Source: Actinoplanes sp. NBC_00393
GTDB lineage: Bacteria > Actinomycetota > Actinomycetes > Mycobacteriales > Micromonosporaceae
NCBI RefSeq assembly: GCF_036053395.1
Contig: NZ_CP107942.1
Span: 372,001 to 436,000, forward strand
Length of the DNA stretch: 64,000 bases
Reading direction: 5' to 3'
Below, piece after piece: positions 18,462 to 27,595 of the stretch. Under the pieces are notes generated by a model, which saw nothing but the letters and a program-made list of their open reading frames with translations, had not been told where the DNA came from and did no database searches. The position numbers and the translations under genes were made by a program. The number at the start of each line of letters is the position of its first letter. The stretch's first letter is position 1.

Positions 18462-19235
18462 CTACCCTTGGCGCTGCGCCGCGCGCAGGCCCTCGTACCA
18501 CCGCAGAGCCCGCCGCTCGGCGAGCCGGAACAGCAGCGACAGCACGAAACCGAGCAGGCCGAGCAGGATGATCCCGCTCCACATCTCGGGGATCGCGAAG
18601 CTGCGCTGGAACTGGACGATGGTGAAGCCCAGCCCGTTGCTGGCCGCGAACATCTCGCTGATCACCATCAGGATGATCGCGATCGACAGCGCCTGGCGCA
18701 GCCCCGCCGCGATCTGCGGACCCGCCGACGGCAGGATCACCCGGGTGAGCCGGGCCGGGCCGGTCACCCCGTACGCGCGGGCGGTGTCGAGCACCACGCT
18801 GTCCACCGCGCGCACCCCCTCGACGGTGTTGAGGAGGATCGGCCAGATGCAGCCGAAGACGATCACGATCACCTTCATGCCGTCGCCGATGCCGGCGAAG
18901 AGCATGATCACCGGTACGAGCACCGGCGGCGGAATCGCCCGGAAGAACTCCAGAACCGGTTCGACGGTGGCCCGCAGTCGCCGGTTCAGGCCGATCGCCA
19001 CGCCCAGCGCGATGCCGATCAGCGCGGCCAGCAGATATCCGGCGAAGAGCCGCAGCAGGCTGGGGAAGACGTCGGCGCGCAGTCGGTCGGCCTGCCAGGT
19101 GTCGCCGAACGCGGTCAGGATGCTGCGCAGCGGCGGCGAGTAGAAGTTCTCGCTGCCGTCGCTGAGCACGAACCACGCGCCGAACAGCACGGCGGGCAGC
19201 GCGACGACGTAGAGAACCCGTTTCAGCACGTTCAT
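18462..19235 (-). CDS. ABC importer permease 2 (SsuC/TauC type)
   Basis: 257 residues from ATG 19235, which overlaps the upstream permease stop (ATGA). About six membrane segments. The cytoplasmic EAA loop that docks on the ATPase is present as ARAYGVTGPARLTRVILPSAGPQI. The protein pairs with permease 1 to form a heterodimeric channel, an arrangement less common than the SsuC homodimer. Confidence 0.92.
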   Translation of the reverse strand: MNVLKRVLYVVALPAVLFGAWFVLSDGSENFYSPPLRSILTAFGDTWQADRLRADVFPSLLRLFAGYLLAALIGIALGVAIGLNRRLRATVEPVLEFFRAIPPPVLVPVIMLFAGIGDGMKVIVIVFGCIWPILLNTVEGVRAVDSVVLDTARAYGVTGPARLTRVILPSAGPQIAAGLRQALSIAIILMVISEMFAASNGLGFTIVQFQRSFAIPEMWSGIILLGLLGFVLSLLFRLAERRALRWYEGLRAAQRQG

Positions 19236-20035
19236 GCGGTCACCTCGCCCCGGACCGACTGGTGCCAGGCGAGCAGGCGGCGCTCGCCGGTACGGGCCAG
19301 CAGGTTGATCAGCACGCCGAGGATGCCGGTGACGACGATCAGCGCGTACATGGTGGGGACGGCCTCGGACGCCTGCGCGACCGCGATCTCCTTGCCCAGG
19401 CCGGGCGCGCCGATCACCAGCTCGGCGGTGATCGCCAGGACCAGCGCGACCGAGGCGGCCAGCCGGATGCCGGTGAACACGTACGGCAGGGCGGTCGGCC
19501 AGAGCACGTGCCGGATCCGGGCCCACGCGGAGAACCGGAAGCTGCGCGCGGTTTCGTACGCGACCGGGTCGACGTCCGCCACCCCGTACAGGACCTGCAC
19601 GAACACCTGCCAGAAGGCGGCGTAGCAGACCAGCATCAGGGTGGAGCCGATGTCGGTGCCGTAGAGCAGCACAGCCAGGGGGATGAGCGCGACCGACGGG
19701 ATCGGCCGCAGGAACTCGACCGTGGAGGCGGTCAGCTCGCGCAGCACCGGGACCGAGCCGATCAGGATGCCGGCGAGGACGCCGGCGCTGACCGCGATGG
19801 CCAGCCCGAGCGCCCAGGCGATCAGGGTGTCGCCGAGTGAGGTCCAGAACTGGGGGCTGCCCGTCTCGTCGGCCAGCGCGGCGGCGATCCGGCTGGTCGG
19901 CGGCAGGTAGCGGTCGTCGACCAGGCCGAGCCGGGGGAGCAGTTCGATGATGAGGAGCAACCCGGCCAGACCGGCAGCGCCCAGAAGGGCGGGACTGCCG
20001 GACCGGGCCGGGTTGCGGCGGCGAACCGATGTCAC
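19232..20035 (-). CDS. ABC importer permease 1 (SsuC/TauC type)
   Basis: 267 residues from GTG 20035, whose GTGA overlaps the stop of the binding-protein gene, giving coupled translation. Membrane segments start at LLGAAGLAGLLLIIELLP. The EAA loop reads ARSFRFSAWARIRHVLWPTALPY. An ATG 102 bases upstream lies inside the preceding gene and is rejected. Subunit of the same importer as the neighbouring genes. Confidence 0.92.
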   Translation of the reverse strand: MTSVRRRNPARSGSPALLGAAGLAGLLLIIELLPRLGLVDDRYLPPTSRIAAALADETGSPQFWTSLGDTLIAWALGLAIAVSAGVLAGILIGSVPVLRELTASTVEFLRPIPSVALIPLAVLLYGTDIGSTLMLVCYAAFWQVFVQVLYGVADVDPVAYETARSFRFSAWARIRHVLWPTALPYVFTGIRLAASVALVLAITAELVIGAPGLGKEIAVAQASEAVPTMYALIVVTGILGVLINLLARTGERRLLAWHQSVRGEVTA

Positions 20036-20994
20036 GGGAGCAGCTTCTCCAGGTCCGGGTTGCCGGAGAAGATGCCGTCCGTGGCGCCGAGCGTCGCGAG
20101 CTTCTCGACCGACGGCTCGTTGATCTGGGTCGGCCACTTCGGCAGCACCAGCTTGGCGCCGAGCGCCGCGTCGATCTTGGTGTACGAGCTGAGCGTGGTG
20201 CGGACCTCGTCCGGGTGCGCGTCGGCGTACGCCAGCGACTCGTTGATCGCCTCGGTGAAGCGCTTGACCAGGTCGGGGTCGTCGGCGATCAGCTTGGTGG
20301 AGGCGAAGTACGCCGCCACGGTCAGGTCGTCCGCCGCGTCCACGAACGTCGAGGCCACCTCACGGCCACCGGCCGCCTTGATCGTGGAGAGCTGCGGCTC
20401 GACCACCCAGGCCGCGTCGATGTCGCCCTTCTCCAGGGCCGCCTGCATGTTCGGGAACGGCATCTCGACGAAGTTCACGTTCGCCCCGTCGCCGCCGGCC
20501 TTGCGCACCGACTCGCGGGTGACCGTGTCCCCGATGTTCTTGAGCGTGTTCACCGAGACCTTCTTGCCGACCAGGTCGGCCGCGGTCTTGATCGGGCTGT
20601 CCGCCTTGACCACCACGGCGCCGAAGTCCTTGCCCTGCTCACCGGTGGAGGCGACACCCGCGGCCACCGCCTTGATCGGCACGTTCTTGGTCTGCGCGAT
20701 CATCAGGGAGGTGAAGTTGCTGAAGCCGAACTGGAACTGGCCGCTGACCACGCCGGGGACGATGGCGGCGCCACCCTGTCCGGCCTCCATGGTCAGCTCG
20801 ATGTTGCGGTTCTTGAAGAAGCCTTTCTGCTGACCGAGGTAGATCGGCGCCACGTCGACGATCGGGATCACGCCGACCTTCACGTTGTCCACGCCGCCCG
20901 AGTCACCGGAACCGCTTGAGTCGCTCGATGTGCCGCACGCCGCCAGCGAACCGGCGACCGCCACCGCCACCATCCCCGCGAGAAGACGCCGCAT
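20032..20994 (-). CDS. Substrate-binding lipoprotein of NMT1/SsuA-type ABC importer
   Basis: 320 residues from ATG 20994, preceded by GAAGGAG. Signal sequence with lipobox LAAC (Cys20), then a Ser/Gly/Asp tether. The mature part follows the NMT1/SsuA fold: VGVIPIVDVAPIYLGQQKGFFKNRNIELTM, then QFQFGFSNF, then a C-terminal lobe ending VEKLATLGATDGIFSGNPDLEKLLP. Such proteins bind sulfonates, pyrimidine precursors, riboflavin-like or aromatic acids. The adjacent divergent IclR gene and the operator-like palindrome in the spacer suggest control by a small-acid inducer; the ligand is unknown. First gene of the importer operon. Confidence 0.9.
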   Translation of the reverse strand: MRRLLAGMVAVAVAGSLAACGTSSDSSGSGDSGGVDNVKVGVIPIVDVAPIYLGQQKGFFKNRNIELTMEAGQGGAAIVPGVVSGQFQFGFSNFTSLMIAQTKNVPIKAVAAGVASTGEQGKDFGAVVVKADSPIKTAADLVGKKVSVNTLKNIGDTVTRESVRKAGGDGANVNFVEMPFPNMQAALEKGDIDAAWVVEPQLSTIKAAGGREVASTFVDAADDLTVAAYFASTKLIADDPDLVKRFTEAINESLAYADAHPDEVRTTLSSYTKIDAALGAKLVLPKWPTQINEPSVEKLATLGATDGIFSGNPDLEKLLP

Positions 20995-21032
20995 ATTTGC
21001 TCCTTCGAAATGTGTGCGCTCTCCGAACAAGA

Positions 21033-21047
21033 GTTCTCATGAAGAAC
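21033..21047. promoter_or_regulatory. Candidate IclR operator
   Basis: GTTCTCATGAAGAAC has exact 5-bp arms GTTCT/AGAAC around a 5-bp centre. It lies between the divergent starts of the binding protein (20994) and the IclR regulator (21095), followed at 21050 by TATGAT, a possible -10 hexamer for iclR. Confidence 0.55.
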
Positions 21048-21094
21048 GCTATGATGTGCCCCGTGTCACGTCAACGATTGCTTTCGATCATCTG

Positions 21095-21865
21095 ATGCCG
21101 CGGGAACCGTACTACGTGCAGTCGCTCGAGCGGGGGCTCGCGGTGATCCGCGCATTCGACGCACAACATCGCGAATTGACCCTCAGTGACGTTGCCAGGG
21201 CCTGCGGTCTGACCCGCGCCGCGGCACGCCGATTTCTGCTGACTCTGACCGATCTGGGGTACGTGCGGACCGACGGGCGGCTGTTCTCCCTGGCCCCGCG
21301 CGTCCTGGAGCTCGGGTACTCGTACCTGTCCAGCCTCTCGCTACCCGAGGTCGCCGAGCCGCACCTGGAGCGGTTGGTCGCCCAGGTCCGCGAGTCGTCG
21401 TCGATGTCGGTGCTCGACGGTGACGACATCGTCTACGTGGCCCGTGTCCCAACCAGCAGGATCATGCGGGTCGCGATCAACGTCGGGACGCGGTTTCCGG
21501 CGTACGCGACCTCGATGGGCCGGGTCCTGCTGGCCGCGCTCTCACCGGCCGAGCTTGAGGCGTACCTCACACGGGCCAAGCTGGAGCCGCTCACCGACCG
21601 CACCATCTGTACGCCGGACGCGCTGCGCGCCGAGCTGGACCGGGTACGCGAGACCGGCCACTCGATCGTCGACCAGGAGCTGGAGGAGGGCCTGCGGGCC
21701 ATCGCCGCCCCGATCCGCGACCGCAGCGGCGCGGCCACCGGCGCGGTCAACGTCTCGGTGCACGCCGCCCGCGCCACCGTCGACGACATCCGCGAACGCC
21801 TTCTGCCGCCGCTGCTCGCCGCCACCGCCGCCATCGAGGCCGACCTGCGCATCGCGGCTGGTTGA
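21095..21865 (+). CDS. IclR-family regulator divergent from ABC importer
   Basis: 256 residues from ATG 21095. No Shine-Dalgarno sequence precedes this ATG, so initiation may depend on a short or leaderless message. The winged HTH (LTLSDVARACGLTRAAARRFLLTLTDLGYV) and the IclR effector domain (RIMRVAINVGTRFPAYATSMGRVLLA ... ELEEGLRAIAAPIRDRSGAATGAVNVS) resemble the PcaR/PobR/PcaU branch that senses aromatic or short-chain acids. It likely controls itself and the divergent importer. A hairpin follows the gene. Confidence 0.9.
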   Translation: MPREPYYVQSLERGLAVIRAFDAQHRELTLSDVARACGLTRAAARRFLLTLTDLGYVRTDGRLFSLAPRVLELGYSYLSSLSLPEVAEPHLERLVAQVRESSSMSVLDGDDIVYVARVPTSRIMRVAINVGTRFPAYATSMGRVLLAALSPAELEAYLTRAKLEPLTDRTICTPDALRAELDRVRETGHSIVDQELEEGLRAIAAPIRDRSGAATGAVNVSVHAARATVDDIRERLLPPLLAATAAIEADLRIAAG

Positions 21866-21894
21866 CAGGGCCGTTCGCAATGCGGCTGGTTAAC

Positions 21895-21925
21895 AGGGCT
21901 GTTCGAGGGCCTCGCTAACAGCCCT
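21895..21925 (+). terminator. Terminator hairpin after iclR
   Basis: Perfect 9-bp stem AGGGCTGTT (21895-21903) / AACAGCCCT (21917-21925), 30 bases past the stop codon, with a 13-nt loop that itself contains GAGGGCCTC. Confidence 0.6.
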
Positions 21926-21989
21926 AATGAGATTTACCGGGTCGGCGTGAGTCAGACTCGGTGCCGGTAGCCGCCGGCAGGTGAGCACT

Positions 21990-23435
21990 GCTTAGCCCAG
22001 GACGTCGAGTCCTATTGACAGATCGTGCCCCTGCCTGGTGGTTGGGAGACCAGACCGCTGATGGGATGTCGTGCCCGCTGCGCTTTGGCGTGAGCACTTG
22101 ATCATTAGGTTGCGGTAGTGCTCCCGCAGGCTGCTACGGATCGGCCGTGAACAGGGAGGACGAGGCGTTGTTGCTGCTGGTCGGGGACGACTGGGCCGAG
22201 GATCACCACGATGTGGAGGTGCAGGACGAGGCCGGTCGCCGGTTGGGCAGGGCCCGCCTGCCGGAGGGGATCGCGGGCATCTCCCGGTTGCACGCGATGA
22301 TCGGCCAGCACGTCGGCGACGACGACGAGCCGGTCGAGGTCGTGGTCGGGATCGAGACCGAGCGGGGGCCATGGGTGCAGGCGCTGCTCGCAGCCGGCTA
22401 TCAGGTGTACGCGATCAACCCGTTGCGGGTCGCCCGGTACCGGGAACGGCACAGCGTGTCCGGGGCCAAGAGCGACCCGGCCGATGCGCACACCCTGGCC
22501 GACATGGTGCGTACCGACCGGCATCAGCTGCGGCCGGTCGCCGGGGACAGTGACCTGGCCGAGGCGATCAAAGTGGTGACCCGGGCGCACAAGACGCTGA
22601 TCTGGGAACGGACCCGGCACACACTGCGGCTGCGGCGGGCGTTGCTGGACTTCTTCCCCGCCGCGGTGACCGCCTTCGACGACCTGGACGCCCCGGACAC
22701 CCTCGAACTGCTGGCGGCGGCACCGGACCCGGTCACCGCTGCCGCACTCGACGACGAGCAGATCACCACGGCGCTGCGCCGCGCGCGCCGCCGGGGCATA
22801 CCCGGCAAGGTGGCCAAGATCCAGGAGGTGTTACGGACACCGCAGCTGGCCCAGCCGAGCGTGGTCGCCGGCGCCTACGCGGTCACCGTGCAGGCCCAGG
22901 TCGCGATCCTGACCACCTTCAACACCCAGATCGACATGATGGAACAGCAGGTGGGGGCGCATTTTGGCCGGCACCCGGACGGTGAGGTCTACCTGAGCCA
23001 GCCCGGCCTCGGTGGCATCCTCGGCGCCCGGGTGCTCGCCGAGTTCGGCGACGACAAGACCCGCTACTCCGATGCCAAGGCCCGCAAGAACTACGCCGGG
23101 ACCTCCCCGATCACCAAGGCATCCGGCAAGAAGAAGATCGTGCTCGCCCGCTACGTCCACAACGACCGGCTCATCGATGCCCTCGGCCAGCAGGCCTTCG
23201 CCGCGCTGAAGGCCTCACCCGGCGCCCGCGCTTACTACGACCAGCAACGCACGCGCGGCATCGGGCACCGCGCCGCGCTGCGCCAGCTCGGCAACCGCCT
23301 CGTCGGGATTCTGCATGGCTGCCTCAAGACCGGCACCCCGTACGACGAACACACCGCCTGGACACACCATCAACAAGATCAACAACTTGCCGCTTGACAT
23401 CAAAGATCATGGGATGTCTGTCAACCAGCCGGCAT
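21990..23435 (+). mobile_element. IS110-family insertion sequence, ends approximate
   Basis: Element defined by the transposase at 22147-23397, about 150 bases of non-coding DNA on its left and a short right end. IS110 elements lack terminal inverted repeats and usually make no target duplication, so exact ends cannot be read here. The motif GGGATGTC occurs on both sides (near 22061 and 23410). In IS110-group elements the left non-coding end encodes the bridge RNA that pairs with target and donor DNA; this region is the place to look for it. Confidence 0.65.
22147..23397 (+). CDS. IS110-family DEDD transposase
   Basis: 416 residues from GTG 22147, full length for the family. The N-terminal RuvC-like domain shows the acidic residues at D14/D15 (VGDDWAEDHHD), E70 (VVVGIETERG) and D110/D113 (SDPADAHTLAD). 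The C-terminal transposase domain has PGLGGILGARVLAEFGD and the YAGTSPITKASGKK block holding the candidate catalytic Ser. No frameshift or stop, so it appears intact. Confidence 0.93.
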   Translation: MNREDEALLLLVGDDWAEDHHDVEVQDEAGRRLGRARLPEGIAGISRLHAMIGQHVGDDDEPVEVVVGIETERGPWVQALLAAGYQVYAINPLRVARYRERHSVSGAKSDPADAHTLADMVRTDRHQLRPVAGDSDLAEAIKVVTRAHKTLIWERTRHTLRLRRALLDFFPAAVTAFDDLDAPDTLELLAAAPDPVTAAALDDEQITTALRRARRRGIPGKVAKIQEVLRTPQLAQPSVVAGAYAVTVQAQVAILTTFNTQIDMMEQQVGAHFGRHPDGEVYLSQPGLGGILGARVLAEFGDDKTRYSDAKARKNYAGTSPITKASGKKKIVLARYVHNDRLIDALGQQAFAALKASPGARAYYDQQRTRGIGHRAALRQLGNRLVGILHGCLKTGTPYDEHTAWTHHQQDQQLAA

Positions 23436-23438
23436 CGG

Positions 23439-24893
23439 TCAGGCGGCGTGCTGGTACGCCGTACCCGAGATCTTCTTCGCCGCGTACATCGCTGCGTCCG
23501 CCCTCCGCAGCAGCTCGTCCGGATCCTCGCCGGCGACGCCGCAGGCGAGCCCGATGCTGGCGCGGACACGCAGCGCGTCCCGCCGCAACGCCGCGCCGAT
23601 CGTCTCGGCCATCCGGGCTGCCTCGTCCTGCCCGGTGTCCGGCAGGACCAGCACGAACTCGTCCCCGCCGAGCCGGGCCGCGGTGTCCCCGGGCCGGACG
23701 CAGTCGCGCAGCACCTCACCGACCGTGGTCAGCAGCGCGTCACCGGCCTCGTGCCCGAACGTGTCGTTGACCTGCTTGAACCCGTCCAGATCGAGCAGCG
23801 CCACGGTCACCGGGCCGGCGTGCGGCGCGGCCAGCGACTCGGTGAGGCGCTGCTGGAACAGCGCCCGGTTGGCCAGGCCGGTCAGCGCGTCGTGCGAGGC
23901 CGCGTGGTTCACCTGGGCGAGCAGCCGGTTGTTGTCGCGCAGCGCCGAGATCTGCCGGCTCGTCACCACCGCGGTGAGCGCCACCGCGCAGGTCGCCACG
24001 ACCGCGAGGTCGTCGCCGCCGGTCCAGGCCTCCCACAGCAGCAGCCCGTCGACCGCCACCACCGCCAGATGCGGCAGCAGACTGTACGAGCGCCGCCGCT
24101 TGCGGGCCCCGCGGGCCGCCGCCTGGCTCCGCCACTGCGCCTGGGCCGACAGCGCCGCCAGGCAGAAGACGGCGGGCAGGTGCACCTGGGCGATGTAGAG
24201 CCGCTCGTCGACGCCGGCCAGCACGGGCTGCAGCATCGGGGCGAGCGCGCCGACGAGCACGCCGACCGCGAGCAGGCGCAGACCCCGGCCGTCGATCGCC
24301 GAAAAGTCCGCCAGCACCGCCTTGGCCAGCGCGAACACCGCCATGATGGCCAGCACCGCGAGGATCAGCGAGGTGATCACCGGTGGGCTGATCCCGGCGG
24401 CGAGCGCCGGCCGGGTGCCGAAATGCCAGATGAACACGGCCGCGGCCAGCGCCACGCTGCCCGCATCCAGAACCACCCGGGCCAGCGCGCCGCGCTGTTC
24501 GCCGCCGACCGGCAGCCGGCTGAGCGCATAGCTGAGCACCAGCAGGCCGACACCATCGAAGATCAACATCAACGGCCCGGTGTACGAGGCCCGCGCACCC
24601 GGATGAACCAGGACGTCCACCGCCTGCGCGGTCTGACCGGCGCCGATCAGCAGCGGCACGGCGGACAGATGCCGCCAGAACCGCCGGGTCGGTGCCGGCA
24701 GCGCCGGATTGCGGGCGGTGAGCCAGAAGACCGCAGCGACCAGCGGCCCGTAGAACGGGATGGTCAGCCACAGCAGGACCGGCGGCCCGGCCGGATGGAT
24801 CAGGTTGACCGCGAACCACGCCGCGGCCACGGCGAACAGGCCGAGGCAGGCGCGCGTGATCAACCGGGCGGGGCGCGGTGTCGTCAGTTTCAT
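23439..24893 (-). CDS. Membrane diguanylate cyclase (GGDEF)
   Basis: 484 residues. The first about 310 contain eight to nine hydrophobic segments forming a membrane sensor region. The C-terminal GGDEF domain is complete: DALTGLANRALFQQRL, LDLDGFKQVNDTFGHEAGD, and the active site RLGGDEF, with an RxxD inhibitory site (RPGD) five residues before it. It should make c-di-GMP from GTP at the membrane with product inhibition. Divergent from a GADEF-EAL gene 83 bases away, so synthesis and breakdown enzymes share one promoter region. Confidence 0.92.
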   Translation of the reverse strand: MKLTTPRPARLITRACLGLFAVAAAWFAVNLIHPAGPPVLLWLTIPFYGPLVAAVFWLTARNPALPAPTRRFWRHLSAVPLLIGAGQTAQAVDVLVHPGARASYTGPLMLIFDGVGLLVLSYALSRLPVGGEQRGALARVVLDAGSVALAAAVFIWHFGTRPALAAGISPPVITSLILAVLAIMAVFALAKAVLADFSAIDGRGLRLLAVGVLVGALAPMLQPVLAGVDERLYIAQVHLPAVFCLAALSAQAQWRSQAAARGARKRRRSYSLLPHLAVVAVDGLLLWEAWTGGDDLAVVATCAVALTAVVTSRQISALRDNNRLLAQVNHAASHDALTGLANRALFQQRLTESLAAPHAGPVTVALLDLDGFKQVNDTFGHEAGDALLTTVGEVLRDCVRPGDTAARLGGDEFVLVLPDTGQDEAARMAETIGAALRRDALRVRASIGLACGVAGEDPDELLRRADAAMYAAKKISGTAYQHAA

Positions 24894-24976
24894 CGCACCC
24901 GCTTCTTCGGCAGCGGCGAGGCCGGCTTGAGGGCGTACGCCTCAACTTCGCGGATCATCCGCCGAAAAGACAAAGT

Positions 24977-27190
24977 GTGACGGACTTCCGGCTCCGCCCG
25001 TGGTGGCGGGTGTGGCTGGCCTCGGGGATCGCCGCCGCGGTGGTCTTCACACTGCTGCCGTACGGATGGCTGTCCGTTGCCGTCTCCACCGCCATCTCGG
25101 TGGGCTCGTGCGCGCTGATGATCGCCGGCGCCCGCGCCCACGGGCCGGCGTCGCGCAATATGTGGTACCTCTTCGCCGGCGGCATCGCCCTCTGGGCGGT
25201 CGGCGATCTGGTCTACGCCTGGTTCGCGCTGATCCAGCAGAGCGTGTCGTACCCGTCCCTGGCGGACGCCCTCTACCTGAGCGCTTACCCCCTGCTGACC
25301 GTGGCACTGTTCCGCCTCACCCGCGAGCGCGGCGCCGCCCGGTCCGGCAACGTGATCGACTCGGCGATCATTGGCGTCGCGGTCGGCATCGTCTACTGGA
25401 CGTTCCTGATCGAGCCGGTCATGACCGACCGCTCGATGTCCCCGGCCGCCCGCCTGGTCGCCGCCGGCAACCTCACGGTCGGTGTCCTGCTCTGCGCGGT
25501 GATCGCACCGATCCTGCTGCGCCGCGGGTCACGGACGGCCAGTCTCTGGCTGCTCACCGCGGGCAGCGCGATCACCCTGCTCTGCAACGTCGTCTACGCG
25601 CTGCTGCCGACGGTGTTCGCCGAAGGGTCGCAGCTGGTCTTCGGCGGGTACCTGATGGCGTACGCCCTGTTCGCCGCGGCCGCGCTGCACCCGTCGATGA
25701 GCCGGCCGGTGCTCGCCGACGGCGACAGCCTCGGCCGGGGCCGCCTGGTCGTGCTGACCGCCTCGATGCTGCTGGTCCCGGCGATCCTGCTGGTCCAGGG
25801 CGAGAACGACGGCGGCGGACGGCTCAGCTGGGGCGCGGTCGCGCTCGGCTCGATGGCGCTGTTCGTGCTGGTCGCGACGCGGATGTCCGGTTACATCGCC
25901 CGGGTGGACAGCCAGGCTCGGCAGCTGCGCGAGTTGGCGATGTGCGACGACCTGACCGGCCTGCCGAACCGCCGCGACCTGGAACGGCGGGCGGCCACGG
26001 CGGTCGGGGAGGGCACCTGCCACCTCGTCATGATCGACCTGGCCGGGTTCAAGCACATCAACGACCGGCTCGGCCGCGCGGTCGGCGACCAGGCCCTGGT
26101 GGCGGTCGCCGGGCGGCTGCGCGAATGCGTACGCGAAGGCGACGTGGTGGCCCGGATGGGCGCCGACGAGTTCGCCGTACTGGTCTGCGACACCCTGCCC
26201 GGCGACGGTGACGCCGTCTCCGCCCGGCTGACCGAGATGCTGCGCCACCCGGTGCACGCCGGCGAGCACGAGCTGCTGCTCAACGCCCGGCTCGGCGTCG
26301 CCGAGGCCACCGGCGACATCGGCGCAACCGAGCTGGTCCGCCGCGCCGACACCGCCCGGTACGCGGCCAAGGCGTCCGGCGGTCAGCTGGTCAACTACAG
26401 CGCCGAGCTGGACGAACGGGCCGAGGCCGCCGAACGGCTCGGTGCGGACCTGCGGCACAGCCTCGACGACGGTGACTTCCGCGTCGTCTACCAGCCGATC
26501 GTCGAGCTGCGCGACGCGCGGGTCGCGGCGGTCGAGGCCCTGGTGCGCTGGGAACATCCGGTCCGCGGACCGGTCAGCCCGGCCGCGTTCATCCCGGTCG
26601 CCGAGGACAACGGCCTGATCGTCGAACTCGGCGAATGGGTGATGCGGACCGCCTGCCGGCAGTTCGCCACGTGGGGCCGCGAGCTCGGCGACCGCGCCCC
26701 GCAGTACGTCAGCGTCAACGTCTCGGCCCGCCAGCTCAACGAACCCGGCTTCCCCGACGTCGTCGCCGGCATCCTGGCCGACGCCGGCGTGCACCCGAAC
26801 GCCCTGCTCGTCGAGGTCACCGAGACCGCGTTGTTCGCCGGCCGGACCGCGGTCGAGGCGGTCGAGACGCTGCACCGCTCCGGCATCCGGATCGCCCTCG
26901 ACGACTTCGGCACCGGTCACTCGTCGCTCGGGCTGCTGCGCACCGTCCCGGTCGACGTGCTGAAAGTGGACAAGTCGTTCGTCGACGAGATCACCCCCGG
27001 CCGGCGCGCCGTCATCGTCGACGCCCTCATCCACGTCAGCAACGGCCTCGGCCTGCGCGCCGTAGCCGAGGGCGTGGAAACCGCCGACCAGGCCGCCTAC
27101 CTGCGCGAACTCGGTTACGAGTACGCCCAGGGCTACCACTTCGGCCGCCCGGTCCCGAATCCGTTCGTGGAGACCACCGCCCGGGTGTGA
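24977..27190 (+). CDS. Membrane GGDEF-EAL protein, probable c-di-GMP phosphodiesterase
   Basis: 737 residues from GTG 24977; an upstream in-frame start would overlap the divergent gene. Residues about 10-310 hold roughly nine membrane segments, similar in layout to the divergent cyclase. The GGDEF domain is degenerate (RMGADEF, with Ala for the second Gly) and so is probably a GTP-binding or regulatory domain. The EAL domain keeps its signature and metal ligands: EALVRW, NVSARQL, VTETAL, LDDFGTGHSS, KVDKSF, AEGVET and AQGYHFGRP. It is expected to hydrolyse c-di-GMP to pGpG. Confidence 0.92.
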   Translation: MTDFRLRPWWRVWLASGIAAAVVFTLLPYGWLSVAVSTAISVGSCALMIAGARAHGPASRNMWYLFAGGIALWAVGDLVYAWFALIQQSVSYPSLADALYLSAYPLLTVALFRLTRERGAARSGNVIDSAIIGVAVGIVYWTFLIEPVMTDRSMSPAARLVAAGNLTVGVLLCAVIAPILLRRGSRTASLWLLTAGSAITLLCNVVYALLPTVFAEGSQLVFGGYLMAYALFAAAALHPSMSRPVLADGDSLGRGRLVVLTASMLLVPAILLVQGENDGGGRLSWGAVALGSMALFVLVATRMSGYIARVDSQARQLRELAMCDDLTGLPNRRDLERRAATAVGEGTCHLVMIDLAGFKHINDRLGRAVGDQALVAVAGRLRECVREGDVVARMGADEFAVLVCDTLPGDGDAVSARLTEMLRHPVHAGEHELLLNARLGVAEATGDIGATELVRRADTARYAAKASGGQLVNYSAELDERAEAAERLGADLRHSLDDGDFRVVYQPIVELRDARVAAVEALVRWEHPVRGPVSPAAFIPVAEDNGLIVELGEWVMRTACRQFATWGRELGDRAPQYVSVNVSARQLNEPGFPDVVAGILADAGVHPNALLVEVTETALFAGRTAVEAVETLHRSGIRIALDDFGTGHSSLGLLRTVPVDVLKVDKSFVDEITPGRRAVIVDALIHVSNGLGLRAVAEGVETADQAAYLRELGYEYAQGYHFGRPVPNPFVETTARV

Positions 27191-27220
27191 CAAATGCGCC
27201 GTGCGCGATGATCAGCGGGG

Positions 27221-27568
27221 GTGTACTACCTGCTCACCGCGAGCTCCGGCTTCCTCCTCGCGCTCGCCTTCACCCTGCTGCTCGTCTACCCGGTCCAGGC
27301 TGCCGGCCTGTCCCCCTTCCAACCGGTGGCGGTCGGCACGGTCCTGGAGATCACCTGCTTCCTCGGCGAGATCCCCACCGGCGCCGTCGAGGCCTGGATC
27401 GCCGACGAGGTCGGCGAGCGCGAGGTTCAGCACGTTCTCCTGCGCGGACAGCGGCTCGCCCTGATCACATCGATCATCGGTACGCTCGCCGCGGGCGCCC
27501 TCGGCATGCTGGCACCCGGGCTCCCGGGGGTCACGCGCTCCCTGAGCCGTCCTCGCTCTCACCCATGA
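27221..27568 (+). pseudogene. Remnant of an MFS transporter with internal deletion
   Basis: The 115-codon frame starts YYLLTASSGFLLALAFTL and continues to GTVLEITCFLGEIPTG, the first two membrane segments of an MFS protein. It then jumps at about 27380 to VEAWIADEVGE, a sequence that in intact homologues lies about 70 residues later. It ends soon after the next segment (ALITSIIGTLAAGALGM) in unrelated sequence. An intact member has about 400 residues. The gene is dead. Confidence 0.7.
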
Positions 27569-27595
27569 AGACCGGCGCGCGCGTTTCGGTTGCCC

